A DNA stretch of 64,000 nucleotides from a virus. The stretch lies in the IMG/VR virus record IMGVR_UViG_3300029955_000004, positions 1 to 64,000 of that record; one strand, 5' to 3'. Shown piece by piece: positions 36,288-46,893 of the stretch. The notes beneath the pieces were generated by a model. It made no database searches. It was not told the origin of the DNA and saw only the letters and a list, made by a program, of their open reading frames with translations. The translations under genes and the position numbers were made by a program. The stretch's first letter is position 1. Each line of letters starts with the position of its first letter.

Positions 36288-39197
36288 TCAATTTGATAAT
36301 TTAAATGTAATATTAATATTAGGCTCTAACGACAATGTATTTGCAATAGGATCACAAACAAGTTGTAATGGGATAACTGGAATCATATTTGTATTCTGAT
36401 TAAACAAAGTTTGTAGTGAAGTATCGCCGTTGATACCATTAACATCAGCAGATGTAATCTGATCGGGGAATGCATTTTCAATTAATGATTCAATATATGT
36501 CATTGATATAGTTTCTTCTGTAAGAACAACATTTATAATATCGATAACTTTATTCTTAATAACATTCTGACTGGATTCACTATCTATAACAGACATTGTC
36601 ACATAGAGAGTCATATCAAATATCAAGCCAATATCAACAGTTGTTGTTTTACCATTTCCAATATATAAAGTAATATTTCCAATTGAGTTATTAGGAACAA
36701 AGTACAACTCTGTTCTTTCTAACAAACTATTTTGCATAGTTGTAATAGTAGTAAGGTACGAATTGACAACAGAAGATAAATTCGATACAAAGGATATATC
36801 TGTTGTATTATCACTATAAAACAGTCTAATATCAAATAACATTGAAGTGATGTAATATACTAATGTTCTATCGGCCATAACAATAGGATTGCCAAACTCA
36901 TCTAATACTAAATCATTGATATTGTGTTCAATTATTTTATTTCCTGTAGCATCTAGAACAAAGTCTCCACTATTATGAATAATTGTTAATTCAGGAACTC
37001 CATTATTAATTGTATATGTAGGAACCCCAGTACTATCAGTTGCATATACATCATTCTGATAGGTATGATAAACAGTACTGATATATTTTTTATATGTTTG
37101 TGAACTATAAGAAGCATCTGTAATATTAAAGATTGTATTTGATAAATTAGTACCAAAAATAATATCAATAGATTGTTTACTAATACCAATATATTTAGTA
37201 TAAGGACTTATTAATGATCCAGTAATCGTAGAGTCAATAGCTGCTCCAGTGATAACACCAGGAGCTACTAAAAAATAAACTTCAAATGTAGTTTCTAAAT
37301 CTATATAACAATCTGTAGTATCTGTTTGTGTTTGATACAATGTTGTTTCAAAAGTATCGTCATTTTTAATAAGGTATGTTGTTGGAATAGACACTTCATA
37401 AACATACATGGAAGAACCATTTGTAGCAGTCTGTATTCCGCCATATGTTGCATAAGCATACATGCTACTACTATCAGAAGCAACTGTTTTTAAAAGAACA
37501 ACAACATTAGATTGATCAATAGCTGTCATATCTGATGTAGGAATACACCCTAATGTAATATTAAAACCACCAGTACCATTATCTAAATGATTAACGATCA
37601 CATCGACAATAGAGATCTGTGCACTCACATTTGAATTTTCAGCAATGAAATTGATATTATTACATTTAGGAGAAGTAAGATCATAAGAAACTGAAACGGG
37701 ATAATCTTCTGATAAATATGTTACAATATGGAAAGGACATTTTAAAATAGTTTCGTTGTTTAATAATGTTGCCAGGTCAGTTTTTGATAATTTATCTAAA
37801 CCAGAAACATATGTATCTGTTAGTGGGGTTGCGACCATACTTATTTTAGAATATGTATAATACATTGTTGGTAGTATAGTTATTGTATTACTATTAAAGT
37901 TAAGAATAGATTTAATGTCTGAAGTATTTGTTGTATCTATTTGAATATTACCATTAACTAAAGGAACATATGAATTGGCACCACCAGAAATAGTAGCACT
38001 ACCATTAAGAATACGAGATGTGATATTATCAACATATCGTGTTAATGTAAATCCATTCTTAGCAAAGAATGTTTCTAATTCTTCTTCTGTCACAGGGACT
38101 GAATCATCCAGAGCATCTGCATTAATAGCTGCTTTTAACTGATCAAATGTTAATGCACTAGAACCTCCTGTAATAACAGTATCTAATGGAGTTAAACTCA
38201 ATGTTGATAAATTCTTTAAAATAGAAGAATATGAAGTCACATCATAGAAATCTAAGTTAAGATCGATATTACCAGTAGAAGACTCTACTGATGTAATAAC
38301 ATAGTCTAATGATCCTTGTGTTGTATATGTTTCAATTAATATCTTGTTTCCCATAAGTCCACTAGAAAAATAAACTGATGGAATAGTTACAACATAAGAC
38401 GATATGTCTGAATAAATATCAAGCTTAGCTGTAGGAACAGTAACATCATAAACATCTTTTGTTAATGTATATTCAATTTCTTCCCATGCATTATTTGTTC
38501 CAGTATTTGTATAAATCCTAGCAGCATAAAACTGATCAGTATAAGGAATAGACATATTAAAACCTTCAGTATCCGTAATCGTTTTTTGACTGACGGATAC
38601 ATCAAATTGAAAAACAGGGATGTCTATACTAATTAGACTTAATAATGAAAATGAATATGGTCCAATTGTTGTCAAAACATTAGATGATAATGTATAAAGA
38701 GGATTTATAACTGAAGTATCCCAATAAATATTAAATGTGTTTGTAACACTATTGATATCTATATTGATAGGATAATAAATACCAAATGTTAAATTTCCAA
38801 TTGTAAAAATAGTTCCTCTCGGTATAACAACTCTATTGTACTGAGAATTATATTTAATAGCATTACTAATGAGGTAATTTGCATCTAGAGTAACACGTAC
38901 TGTTGTATTAGCAGGTCCTGCTGTAATTTTTACGAAATCGAAGTTACTAACATGATAGAGCAGTTCTTTCATAGTTGTAGCTCTTTGAGCATAATAAACA
39001 TTATTAGCACTTTTGAATAGATTAACTGATTGTGAACACATAGAAGACCCAGCTTCTAATAAATTACAAAAAGCATTATTAGGATCAGCGATATCATATA
39101 TTCCATTTTGTCTATTGGAAATTTCATCTAGAATTTTATAAACCATAGTTCCCGGATTTGCTAATATTTCACTTCCTAATGTAATATCATCAAACAT
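36288..39197 (-). CDS. Baseplate-like structural protein, 969 aa
   Basis: AAAGGAG lies ten bases before the ATG. The N-terminus (about residues 20-80) is helical and includes ATTMKELLYHVSNFD. A long beta-rich, Ser/Thr/Ile/Asn-rich body follows, with RVVIPRGTIFTIGNLTFG at about 123-140. This layout resembles baseplate wedge or J-type proteins of contractile-tailed phages. The match is by pattern only. It starts 14 bases after another structural gene on the same strand. Confidence 0.6.
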   Translation of the reverse strand: MFDDITLGSEILANPGTMVYKILDEISNRQNGIYDIADPNNAFCNLLEAGSSMCSQSVNLFKSANNVYYAQRATTMKELLYHVSNFDFVKITAGPANTTVRVTLDANYLISNAIKYNSQYNRVVIPRGTIFTIGNLTFGIYYPINIDINSVTNTFNIYWDTSVINPLYTLSSNVLTTIGPYSFSLLSLISIDIPVFQFDVSVSQKTITDTEGFNMSIPYTDQFYAARIYTNTGTNNAWEEIEYTLTKDVYDVTVPTAKLDIYSDISSYVVTIPSVYFSSGLMGNKILIETYTTQGSLDYVITSVESSTGNIDLNLDFYDVTSYSSILKNLSTLSLTPLDTVITGGSSALTFDQLKAAINADALDDSVPVTEEELETFFAKNGFTLTRYVDNITSRILNGSATISGGANSYVPLVNGNIQIDTTNTSDIKSILNFNSNTITILPTMYYTYSKISMVATPLTDTYVSGLDKLSKTDLATLLNNETILKCPFHIVTYLSEDYPVSVSYDLTSPKCNNINFIAENSNVSAQISIVDVIVNHLDNGTGGFNITLGCIPTSDMTAIDQSNVVVLLKTVASDSSSMYAYATYGGIQTATNGSSMYVYEVSIPTTYLIKNDDTFETTLYQTQTDTTDCYIDLETTFEVYFLVAPGVITGAAIDSTITGSLISPYTKYIGISKQSIDIIFGTNLSNTIFNITDASYSSQTYKKYISTVYHTYQNDVYATDSTGVPTYTINNGVPELTIIHNSGDFVLDATGNKIIEHNINDLVLDEFGNPIVMADRTLVYYITSMLFDIRLFYSDNTTDISFVSNLSSVVNSYLTTITTMQNSLLERTELYFVPNNSIGNITLYIGNGKTTTVDIGLIFDMTLYVTMSVIDSESSQNVIKNKVIDIINVVLTEETISMTYIESLIENAFPDQITSADVNGINGDTSLQTLFNQNTNMIPVIPLQLVCDPIANTLSLEPNINITFKLSN

Positions 39198-39211
39198 CGA
39201 TCTTGTCTCCT

Positions 39212-40396
39212 TTAGACACCCATAGTCTCTTTCATAGCTTCAACAGATTTTGATGGTAACGTTGAATTTACTGTAATGTCTTCAAACATTGATTCTATTT
39301 TACTTTTATATGGGTTGTCTAATGATTTATCTGTTAAGAACACCATTTCATTCATACCCACTTTCTTACTATTAAATAAACCATAAGTATCAACATATGG
39401 AAATCCGATATAGTTATAATTTGAAGAGACTGGAACTTTTGTATAACTTTGTATATCAGAAATAGTTTTATCTCCGCTGAACTTCATAGTAACTCTATTA
39501 AAATCTTGAAATATCATAGGATTCATATATTCTATTTTATTACAGAAGAAGTTTACGCTTAAATTAATATTCTCATGTAAGAATGCTTGTTTTTCACTAT
39601 GATTAAATGACTGACCAATAGGGTGTGATTTGAACATACATCCAGTTGCTTTAGCCCATTTTGTAATATACTGTCTTGAAGGATCTAAAATAAATCTATA
39701 AATAGAACATGTATAATTCATTCTTCTTAAGAAGATATCGTCCTGATAAGCAACAGTTAAACCAGTTGGTAATAGTTCAACATAATGCAACCAGTAATAT
39801 AACAAAGCACTGATAAAACTACCTTGAATATCTCTGAATGTTAAATTTAAATCATATGTTCTATTCAACATATCTGAACCACGAACAAATGTAAAATCTT
39901 CACAGAAGAATCCTTCTGCAATTGTTTCAGTATCGAGTGTAGGATCTGGCCAACCAGTCTGACTCATTAATGTATTAGATAATGGGATAAGAAAAGGAGA
40001 ATTATTATCAATAAATGGACACTGGTCCGCTAATGGTTTAAATACTCCAGAATCTGCTAAATATGTATCCAGCATCATTCTGACTGCAAAATTAATACTT
40101 GTAGTATCAATGGTATCTAACATAGCCATTACGTTATCTCGTCTTAAAGAAGGCATAGATAAATTAAGTCTAGGTCTTGTTATAAAAGTAAGACCTGGTG
40201 TATCAGTAACAGGCAACATAACATTTCTATTAAATCGATCATACGATGCCAAAATGTTTTCATATTGATACTCAGAACTGCCGAAACCCGAATACATAAA
40301 AGATTGTTTTGTAAGAAGATCCATTATTTCTTGGTGTTCGCCATCATAAAGACTTATATTTCCAGTACTAGCTTTTTGTATTTCATAGTCGCCCAT
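39212..40396 (-). CDS. Predicted tail/baseplate structural protein, 394 aa
   Basis: The start is the ATG at 40396, because GGAGG lies ten bases upstream; an ATG eleven codons earlier is unlikely. The protein is mixed alpha/beta with many aromatic residues (Tyr, Phe), no Cys cluster and no membrane segment. It precedes the baseplate-like gene by 14 bases, so the pair is likely co-translated and may interact. Confidence 0.58.
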   Translation of the reverse strand: MGDYEIQKASTGNISLYDGEHQEIMDLLTKQSFMYSGFGSSEYQYENILASYDRFNRNVMLPVTDTPGLTFITRPRLNLSMPSLRRDNVMAMLDTIDTTSINFAVRMMLDTYLADSGVFKPLADQCPFIDNNSPFLIPLSNTLMSQTGWPDPTLDTETIAEGFFCEDFTFVRGSDMLNRTYDLNLTFRDIQGSFISALLYYWLHYVELLPTGLTVAYQDDIFLRRMNYTCSIYRFILDPSRQYITKWAKATGCMFKSHPIGQSFNHSEKQAFLHENINLSVNFFCNKIEYMNPMIFQDFNRVTMKFSGDKTISDIQSYTKVPVSSNYNYIGFPYVDTYGLFNSKKVGMNEMVFLTDKSLDNPYKSKIESMFEDITVNSTLPSKSVEAMKETMGV

Positions 40397-40482
40397 ATGG
40401 AATTCGCCTCCATAAAGTGTACAAATCATAGTATATTTTAAAAAGATATTTTATAGATTGTGGAATTATAAGGATTTCCAAA

Positions 40483-41862
40483 ATGGCTATTCCTGCCGTG
40501 CTTACTGCCGTCTCTGGCGTTTCGTCTATGCTTAATGCTGTAAAGTCATTAGGTGTTAAAACTCCAGAAGGTGAGGTTACTGTTGGTGATGTTATTAATG
40601 CCACTAAAGATATTAAAGATAGTGCTAATGTAAGTCTTTTTTCATTTGCTAAAAAGAGCATGATCATAAGCCGTATTTACATCGACGAAACTGTTGCTTC
40701 TGAACCTATCATGACAGATGTCGTTAAAACAACACACAACTTATTTGCTGCTCTTGTCCTTAATGCTCTCCAGATGAACAATTATGTTACCGGTGGTAAG
40801 ACTATTGAAAGCATGATTAAGGTTGTCGCTACTGAATCTCTGACAAAAGAACATGTTTCTTCTATTGCCGCTTTCGAAGCTATGAATACAACATATAAAA
40901 CAAAAATTAAATTAAACAGAAATGTCTTTAGTTTAGAAGATTTAAAGGAAGATGAATTTAAATATAAGCAGCAAAAAGATGCTGTTGATTACATCATCGA
41001 CCATAGTAAAGATGCTTATAAAAGAAATAAAGATGAACAAGATCGTACTCATCAGGACAATCGTGATAAGACACAAGATGAGAAAGATCGTTTGGCTCAG
41101 AAGAGCAGACAACAAGATACAATGCTTAAAATTATGGATCTTGAAAATAAGAATAAGCAGACTCCTTATGGTACAAAAGGCCAGGTTGTCTCATTAGCTG
41201 GTGACAATCATATTCCTGCTGGTAAAGTTATTGAAGTTACTCTACAGAACCCTGATAATCATCACGCCAATGTCACTATTAATTTATTAGTTCAGATGTC
41301 TCCCTACATCATGCCGATCCGTGTTGCTATTGAAGCTATTAAACTGAATGTTGTTCATACATTTATGCAGCGCTACTTACAGTGGAAGACTGGTGAGATT
41401 TCTTTCTGGGGCGATCTTGTGTTTAATATGGATGTTATTCGTGATCGTAATAAAGCTATGCGTCAGGATAGCACTGGTATTCTATCTGAGATGGCTAAAC
41501 AGCAGACTAAAAATCGTGGTAAAGCATATGCTAATATTGCTTATAAGCAAGCAGACCGTTCTCGCAATTTAGCAAATGCTGTCATGGTATTTAGCGGCGA
41601 TGCTGCTAAATTGGCTCAGGCAGAATCTGGTTTTACATTTGAAAATAAAGAAATGCGCGATGACTTCTTTGCTAAGTCTTTTACCATGATGATTATCATT
41701 GTTGATACGATGTACAATACTGTCACTATGTATTACAATGGTTTAGATACTGTTTCTACATTTACATTTGATCAAATGAAAACATCTGCTAAGGGTGGTG
41801 GGAACTTAGATATTGTCTCTGTTCTTAATGCTTTAAACCAGGGCAAGGCTCCTAAGTTCTAA
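40483..41862 (+). CDS. Hypothetical protein, 459 aa, first of a four-gene block
   Basis: AAGGATT precedes the ATG. Residues 1-30 are Ala/Val-rich. Residues 180-220 are a highly charged helix (KRNKDEQDRTHQDNRDKTQDE), and the last 150 residues are predicted helical. The codons are more GC-rich than in most neighbours (GCC, CTT, CGT), which may reflect high expression. Together with the next three genes it makes a compact block that is probably a complex; virion component is the best guess. Confidence 0.58.
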   Translation: MAIPAVLTAVSGVSSMLNAVKSLGVKTPEGEVTVGDVINATKDIKDSANVSLFSFAKKSMIISRIYIDETVASEPIMTDVVKTTHNLFAALVLNALQMNNYVTGGKTIESMIKVVATESLTKEHVSSIAAFEAMNTTYKTKIKLNRNVFSLEDLKEDEFKYKQQKDAVDYIIDHSKDAYKRNKDEQDRTHQDNRDKTQDEKDRLAQKSRQQDTMLKIMDLENKNKQTPYGTKGQVVSLAGDNHIPAGKVIEVTLQNPDNHHANVTINLLVQMSPYIMPIRVAIEAIKLNVVHTFMQRYLQWKTGEISFWGDLVFNMDVIRDRNKAMRQDSTGILSEMAKQQTKNRGKAYANIAYKQADRSRNLANAVMVFSGDAAKLAQAESGFTFENKEMRDDFFAKSFTMMIIIVDTMYNTVTMYYNGLDTVSTFTFDQMKTSAKGGGNLDIVSVLNALNQGKAPKF

Positions 41863-41876
41863 GAAAGGTTCTTTCC

Positions 41877-42860
41877 ATGAAATTTATGTTAGGTGGGTTC
41901 TTCTCCCGCATCTTCAAGTCTAAGAAGAATTCTATTCGTAAGTCTGATTTATTAGATATTATTGATATCAATCTTGAAAATGTTGACGATATGATCGATA
42001 TCACTTCTAAGAGTATTGATGTCTTAAAATCTTTAACGGTTATTATTAGAAATAAGAAACAGAACCATAACATTTCTGATTTTTATAATCATTATAGTAA
42101 TTTCTTGAAGTTGACAAATACTACAGTTGCTGGTTTAGAATCTAAAGCTATGTTGAGTTCTTTTATTACTCTATTTAAGATCATGGAAAACGATTTGACA
42201 ATTATTAGAAATGAATTTAATACTGTTTTTAGTGCGGGAACAGACCCTACTGAGATTACTATTGAACAGATGAAGATGTCTCATGCTTCTTGTATCGGTT
42301 ATATTCAGTTCATTCCTAAAGTTATCAACTTTTATACTTACATGTTTGATTACATGATGGCAGATGCTACAAATACAGTCGATACTGTTCCTCGGTATCG
42401 TATTGAAGAAATTATTGCAAATACGAATGCTGTTGCTTCATTCTTTGATATTCTATTCAATCGTAGATCTGGTCAGACTATTTTAACTGAAATTGAAATG
42501 ATGCGTAAGAATAATAATGACTTCTTTATTCAGACGGATAAAGTCGTTATTGATGATACTGTTAATTTCAATGATTATAGCATTGCTATTAAAGGGTTAT
42601 TGAATACTGGATTTGCTGTATTCTCTCCTATTTTGTTTGTTATGGATTCTATTGAAAGTGTCAAGCGTCGTATTAATGAAGAACGTAAATATAGAAAAGA
42701 TTGGTTATTGGCTAAGATTTCATTATATCGCCAGATGATGCAGAAGTTGGATACTGAATCTGCCGATTATAGAAAACTCGAAGAATTGGTTAATAAATTG
42801 AATGACGAAGTTACAAAATGCGATAAGGCTATCCATGATTTCGAGGTAGGCCATGGCTAA
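41877..42860 (+). CDS. Hypothetical helical protein, 327 aa
   Basis: GAAAGG precedes the ATG. The protein is almost fully helical, with a basic N-terminus (SRIFKSKKNSIRKSD) and a C-terminal coiled coil (residues 270-320). Its stop overlaps the next start by eight bases. It lies inside the four-gene block starting at 40483. No family recognised. Confidence 0.55.
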   Translation: MKFMLGGFFSRIFKSKKNSIRKSDLLDIIDINLENVDDMIDITSKSIDVLKSLTVIIRNKKQNHNISDFYNHYSNFLKLTNTTVAGLESKAMLSSFITLFKIMENDLTIIRNEFNTVFSAGTDPTEITIEQMKMSHASCIGYIQFIPKVINFYTYMFDYMMADATNTVDTVPRYRIEEIIANTNAVASFFDILFNRRSGQTILTEIEMMRKNNNDFFIQTDKVVIDDTVNFNDYSIAIKGLLNTGFAVFSPILFVMDSIESVKRRINEERKYRKDWLLAKISLYRQMMQKLDTESADYRKLEELVNKLNDEVTKCDKAIHDFEVGHG

Positions 42861-43809
42861 TTCAAGACTCGATAGACAGGCTGATATTAAGAAATTCAAG
42901 TTACTGAGTAGTGATTCTGATATTGCTTATTTTATGATTATGGTTCTTAAGTATACCAATCTACTAAGACGGTTTAATGATAAAAATTATGTATTTGAAA
43001 AAGGTATTCATTATCTACATGAATTCAAACAGTTCTCATTGACACCAATGCCAACTGAATTAGATTATGATGAGCAGTTTGGTGTCTATGGTAATAAAAC
43101 TAAAAATATTCAGAATACGGTTTTACAGAAATTTATTTCATCTTCCATTAATACAAATATTATGACAATGTATGCTGGTCTATTTAAATGTATTGATAGA
43201 ATGACAACTGGTAGATCATTATCAGTAAATATTGATACATTAGATCCCATTTCTTTAGAATATGTTAAATCTATATTGAAGCTAACTAATTTCAATAATA
43301 CGAAAACTATAAGTGGCGATAACAATATTCTTTATAATTTGGAAACAACACTTTATAGTACAATGATTGGCTCTTTAAATGGTGTTGCAAAATCCATTTC
43401 TTATATCAGCCCTTTTATTGACAAGATAAGAACTATCACAACATCTGAAGTATTAGAGTTTAAAGATCATGTAAGTATTTTAAGAATTTTTATCTATATC
43501 ATTTGCAGAATGACAAATACAAGTATAAATGAAATTGAATGTAATTTTAAACATGTTCATCATAGAAGATTAGATTTTAAAATATCTAATAGCACACTAT
43601 TGTGTGCTCCTATTTCTCTTCCTGTTATCAAATCTATTCCAGAAGAAAATTATCAAATTTCGAATGATGGTAGTGAATACCTTATTGCTATGGAAGATTA
43701 TTTCTCTAGATTAGCAGGCTTGTATACACGATTCAATGAAGACAATGTTTCAGTCATTAATAAGAAGTTAAAATCTCCGTTATATACTACGAATGCTATT
43801 TGGGGCTAG
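42853..43809 (+). CDS. Hypothetical protein, 318 aa
   Basis: GAGG lies close before the ATG, inside the end of the preceding gene. The protein is predicted helical with mixed charge, no membrane segment and a Phe/Tyr-rich centre. Overlap with the upstream gene indicates coupled translation and a common complex. No family recognised. Confidence 0.55.
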   Translation: MANSRLDRQADIKKFKLLSSDSDIAYFMIMVLKYTNLLRRFNDKNYVFEKGIHYLHEFKQFSLTPMPTELDYDEQFGVYGNKTKNIQNTVLQKFISSSINTNIMTMYAGLFKCIDRMTTGRSLSVNIDTLDPISLEYVKSILKLTNFNNTKTISGDNNILYNLETTLYSTMIGSLNGVAKSISYISPFIDKIRTITTSEVLEFKDHVSILRIFIYIICRMTNTSINEIECNFKHVHHRRLDFKISNSTLLCAPISLPVIKSIPEENYQISNDGSEYLIAMEDYFSRLAGLYTRFNEDNVSVINKKLKSPLYTTNAIWG

Positions 43810-43843
43810 TATTTTTCACAGACACAAGAACGAGTCAAAAATC

Positions 43844-45286
43844 ATGGCAAATACAAAAAAGCGTATTTCACTATCGAATGTCATTTCGATTGTGTCTCAG
43901 TTCAAGGATGCGATCAATGGTGTTCGTAGTGGCCTTGAGAATATGCAGCATATTAGCTGCGAATTGAAAGAATCTCGTCATATCGCTAATGTTCTCAGAC
44001 ACGGTGGTATGAACAAATCTATTATCTCTATTATTAATCCTGGTAATATTCACACTGGTTCTATTAAATCTATGCCTGCTCAAGAATCCCTTGATGATGT
44101 TGATGTCGATCCTACAGATCGCCGTGTTGAAAGTTTAACTTCTGAAATAGATGATATTAATGATTCCAATAATACTCGTATAAAGGATTGGTTGGGTAAT
44201 GTCAGAGATAACCTTGGTGAAGTCTTCTCGAAACTCGAAGACAATGTTGCTCTGCTTGATGCGCAATTGGATAAAACTTCTGCTCGCCTTTCCACGAATA
44301 GTGTTGAAAATACTGAAGTCAATAATACTGCTCTTGTTGCGATCAATTCTTCGGCCTTGTTAGAAAAATTAAATGTACTTAAAAATCTGATTAAAGATAT
44401 CGATATTAAACACATTGATCCTCTGGATAATGATAGTATTAATGCTGTTGCTGAACATCTGAAATCTTTTGTTGAAGCTCTCAATCCTATTACTGGTGCT
44501 CAATATGATCAGTCTTCAAATACAATTATTCATTTAAAAGATAATATCAAAGAAAATTATATTGAATCGAAGGGTACTGTCAATAATCTCGGTTACAGTT
44601 ACCAGAATGTTCTGGAAATCATTACCGCTGCTGATGAACTCTGTGATGAACTTGAAGTGCTCATCGGTCGCGCTGAAGGCATTTTGACCAATGTCTCTGA
44701 CATGGTCAACTATGCTCATGGTGTCGACAATGATGTTCCGCCTCAGGTTGAAAATGCTATTGGTAATGAGGATGATATCGAGACACCGTCAAACGTGTCA
44801 CAAATCGACATCATTCATGATAATATAGCTCATCACGTATCGCTGTTTATCGAAACTATTGATGCTGCGTTATCGTGCATTTCTTGTGTTCTGCATGTTG
44901 CAGATCCGTTTACAAAGAAAGAGGACATCATGCCTGATATAGATGAAAACTTGGACATCGTCACCGACGCCGAAGACATTCTGGATGCCGATCCTGCCAA
45001 TCTGGTGGTCGAAGACGAGGAAGTCGAAGTTCCCGCCGACCTCGAATTCGGTGCTGTCGAAGATGCTGAGCTGGCTGGCGAAGGCAATGGCGCCGAGAAC
45101 ACCTTCGAAGATCCTATCGATCTGCCGGAAAAGACCGAGGACAAGCTGGAAGGTGAAGGGTTCGAGGACCCCGAGAACGACGGCCAGCATCATGAGATCA
45201 ACAACGACGATCCCGAAAATGCCGGCAATGGCGAACGCCATGAAGAAGACTCGGCCGGCGCCGAAGTCGATCCTGAAAACCTGTAA
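43844..45286 (+). CDS. Hypothetical protein with GC-rich acidic tail, 480 aa
   Basis: The likely start is the ATG at 43844 (MANTKKRISLSN); an ATG 17 codons upstream overlaps the previous gene. The ribosome site is weak for both. Residues 1-340 are helical and use AT-rich codons. From about 44930 to the stop the base composition jumps to roughly 60% GC. The encoded ~115 residues are strongly acidic (VVEDEEVEVPADLEFG, EDPENDGQHHEINNDDPEN). Other frames stay open here as a by-product of the GC content. The tail looks like a later addition or a low-complexity segment under different selection. Confidence 0.6.
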   Translation: MANTKKRISLSNVISIVSQFKDAINGVRSGLENMQHISCELKESRHIANVLRHGGMNKSIISIINPGNIHTGSIKSMPAQESLDDVDVDPTDRRVESLTSEIDDINDSNNTRIKDWLGNVRDNLGEVFSKLEDNVALLDAQLDKTSARLSTNSVENTEVNNTALVAINSSALLEKLNVLKNLIKDIDIKHIDPLDNDSINAVAEHLKSFVEALNPITGAQYDQSSNTIIHLKDNIKENYIESKGTVNNLGYSYQNVLEIITAADELCDELEVLIGRAEGILTNVSDMVNYAHGVDNDVPPQVENAIGNEDDIETPSNVSQIDIIHDNIAHHVSLFIETIDAALSCISCVLHVADPFTKKEDIMPDIDENLDIVTDAEDILDADPANLVVEDEEVEVPADLEFGAVEDAELAGEGNGAENTFEDPIDLPEKTEDKLEGEGFEDPENDGQHHEINNDDPENAGNGERHEEDSAGAEVDPENL

Positions 45287-45302
45287 TTTTTCAGGCTGAT
45301 CA

Positions 45303-45335
45303 TATACCAGGTGGAGCATTGCTCCACCTGGTATA
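45303..45335 (+). terminator. Rho-independent terminator
   Basis: Stem TATACCAGGTGGAGC/GCTCCACCTGGTATA, loop ATT, followed by GATTTTCTTATTATTTT. Confidence 0.82.
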
Positions 45336-45396
45336 GATTTTCTTATTATTTTAGACCACTTTATAGATCATTTCTTTTTTATACGAAAGGACAAAA

Positions 45397-46821
45397 ATGT
45401 TAACATATGGCTTTGAACGCATTTCTTTTCAAAATAATAGTAAATTAGCTAAACGTATTTTTACTTGTGTTAATGATACAATGATTAAGTTAGAGGATAA
45501 ATATAATGAAGTTAAAACATTTACGATAGGAACTGTACATCCATATACTGAAATAACTGATAAGTTTAAGAAAGAGTTAGAGACTATTGTTTTTGAAGAA
45601 ACCGGAGTAAACAATCAAGTTTTTGTAGATCCTTCTTTAACTTATTTTAATGGGGCTATGTTAACACTATTTGATCCTATCATTGAAAAAGATGATTTAA
45701 ATTCTCATATTTATATTACTGATGCTATGCAAGGAACACATAACGATATAGAACATAATAAATCTAATTATAATTCATATAAACAAACATTAGAAATAAT
45801 TTCAAATAATTTAGATCTAAATACTTCAAGATTAAAGTCTAATGTTTCAAAGATAAGATCAAAGTTATTTTTATATTTATCAGTATTAATGAGTAAGTGC
45901 TTATATCCTGTTCATATTACACCAGAAGAAGTGACTGCAATGATCTTACATGAAATTGGTCACACTATGACATATATTGAATTATGTACAGCTATGTATC
46001 ATAGATGTGATATTATTTCAAATTCTGTAAAACTATTACAATTAGAAAAAGATGATGAAATTTTAAATAAATACGGAACTGATCTTATTGAAATCATTAA
46101 GAATAATAAAGACCTAACAACTATAGAAAAAGAAAACTTAATTAAATTGATAACTGACGATAATAAGAATAAAGCATATAATTTAGGAATAGCAACCATC
46201 ATTACTGCTATATCCGATAAGAAACTTATTTCAGATAAAAACTTTCAGAATGCTAAAGTAAGTGATATCGTATTAACTAAATTAAACTTTGCTTATATAG
46301 AAAGAATAGCTGACGAATTTTGTGTTAGGCATGGATATGGTCATCATCTCATCTCTGGGCTTGAAAAATCTAGAAAATATCAGTTAGGAGATTTCGATAC
46401 TAAGTATGTACCGTATGTAAGAACTGTCTCTACTTTAACATTATTAATGAAATATTTCTTTGGTCCTATTACAAACGGATTCATAAGTGGATACGATGAT
46501 GATATCTTAAGATGCGAAGAAGTTTATTTTAATACATTAGTTCGATTTAAAGATAGTAATTTACCAAAGGATGTTTCACTAGATTTTATTAATTCTATTA
46601 AATCATTGAAGAATACTATCAATGAGATTAAGGAAAGAGATATTCATAAGTTTAGAAATTTGATATTCAGTACTATCCTACGTATATCAAATTCTGGATC
46701 ATTATCAGATATGTTAGCATCTGCAAATATGATTAGAGATTATGAGATTTTACAGAAGATGACAAACAATCTTATTCGTAATCCTTTTTACTATCAATCA
46801 GAACGACTAAAACATTTTTAA
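45397..46821 (+). CDS. Zincin-type metalloprotease (HEIGH)
   Basis: GAAAGGA precedes the ATG. Residues 177-195 (EEVTAMILHEIGHTMTYI) hold an HExxH zinc site (His185-Glu186-His189) in a helix, preceded by hydrophobic residues as in true zincins. ERIADEFCVRHGYG (about 303-316), an acidic DEF motif, may give the third zinc ligand, as in M48-type proteases. There is no membrane segment or signal peptide, so it acts in the cytoplasm or inside the virion. The target is unknown; virion maturation or host-protein cleavage are both open. Confidence 0.75.
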   Translation: MLTYGFERISFQNNSKLAKRIFTCVNDTMIKLEDKYNEVKTFTIGTVHPYTEITDKFKKELETIVFEETGVNNQVFVDPSLTYFNGAMLTLFDPIIEKDDLNSHIYITDAMQGTHNDIEHNKSNYNSYKQTLEIISNNLDLNTSRLKSNVSKIRSKLFLYLSVLMSKCLYPVHITPEEVTAMILHEIGHTMTYIELCTAMYHRCDIISNSVKLLQLEKDDEILNKYGTDLIEIIKNNKDLTTIEKENLIKLITDDNKNKAYNLGIATIITAISDKKLISDKNFQNAKVSDIVLTKLNFAYIERIADEFCVRHGYGHHLISGLEKSRKYQLGDFDTKYVPYVRTVSTLTLLMKYFFGPITNGFISGYDDDILRCEEVYFNTLVRFKDSNLPKDVSLDFINSIKSLKNTINEIKERDIHKFRNLIFSTILRISNSGSLSDMLASANMIRDYEILQKMTNNLIRNPFYYQSERLKHF

Positions 46822-46826
46822 TACAG

Positions 46827-46860
46827 TAGTCTGAGAAGGCCTCTCGGCCTTCTCAGACTA
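46827..46860 (+). terminator. Hairpin terminator
   Basis: Stem TAGTCTGAGAAGGCC/GGCCTTCTCAGACTA with loop TCTC; AT-rich sequence follows. Confidence 0.75.
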
Positions 46861-46893
46861 GGATATCTATATAAATTGTAATTCGTTTTATTT

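Noticed and set aside
44870-45319. Long open frames on both strands overlapping the end of the 480-aa gene
   Set aside because: They arise from the GC-rich composition; the plus-strand acidic frame continues a real gene and the others lack ribosome sites.
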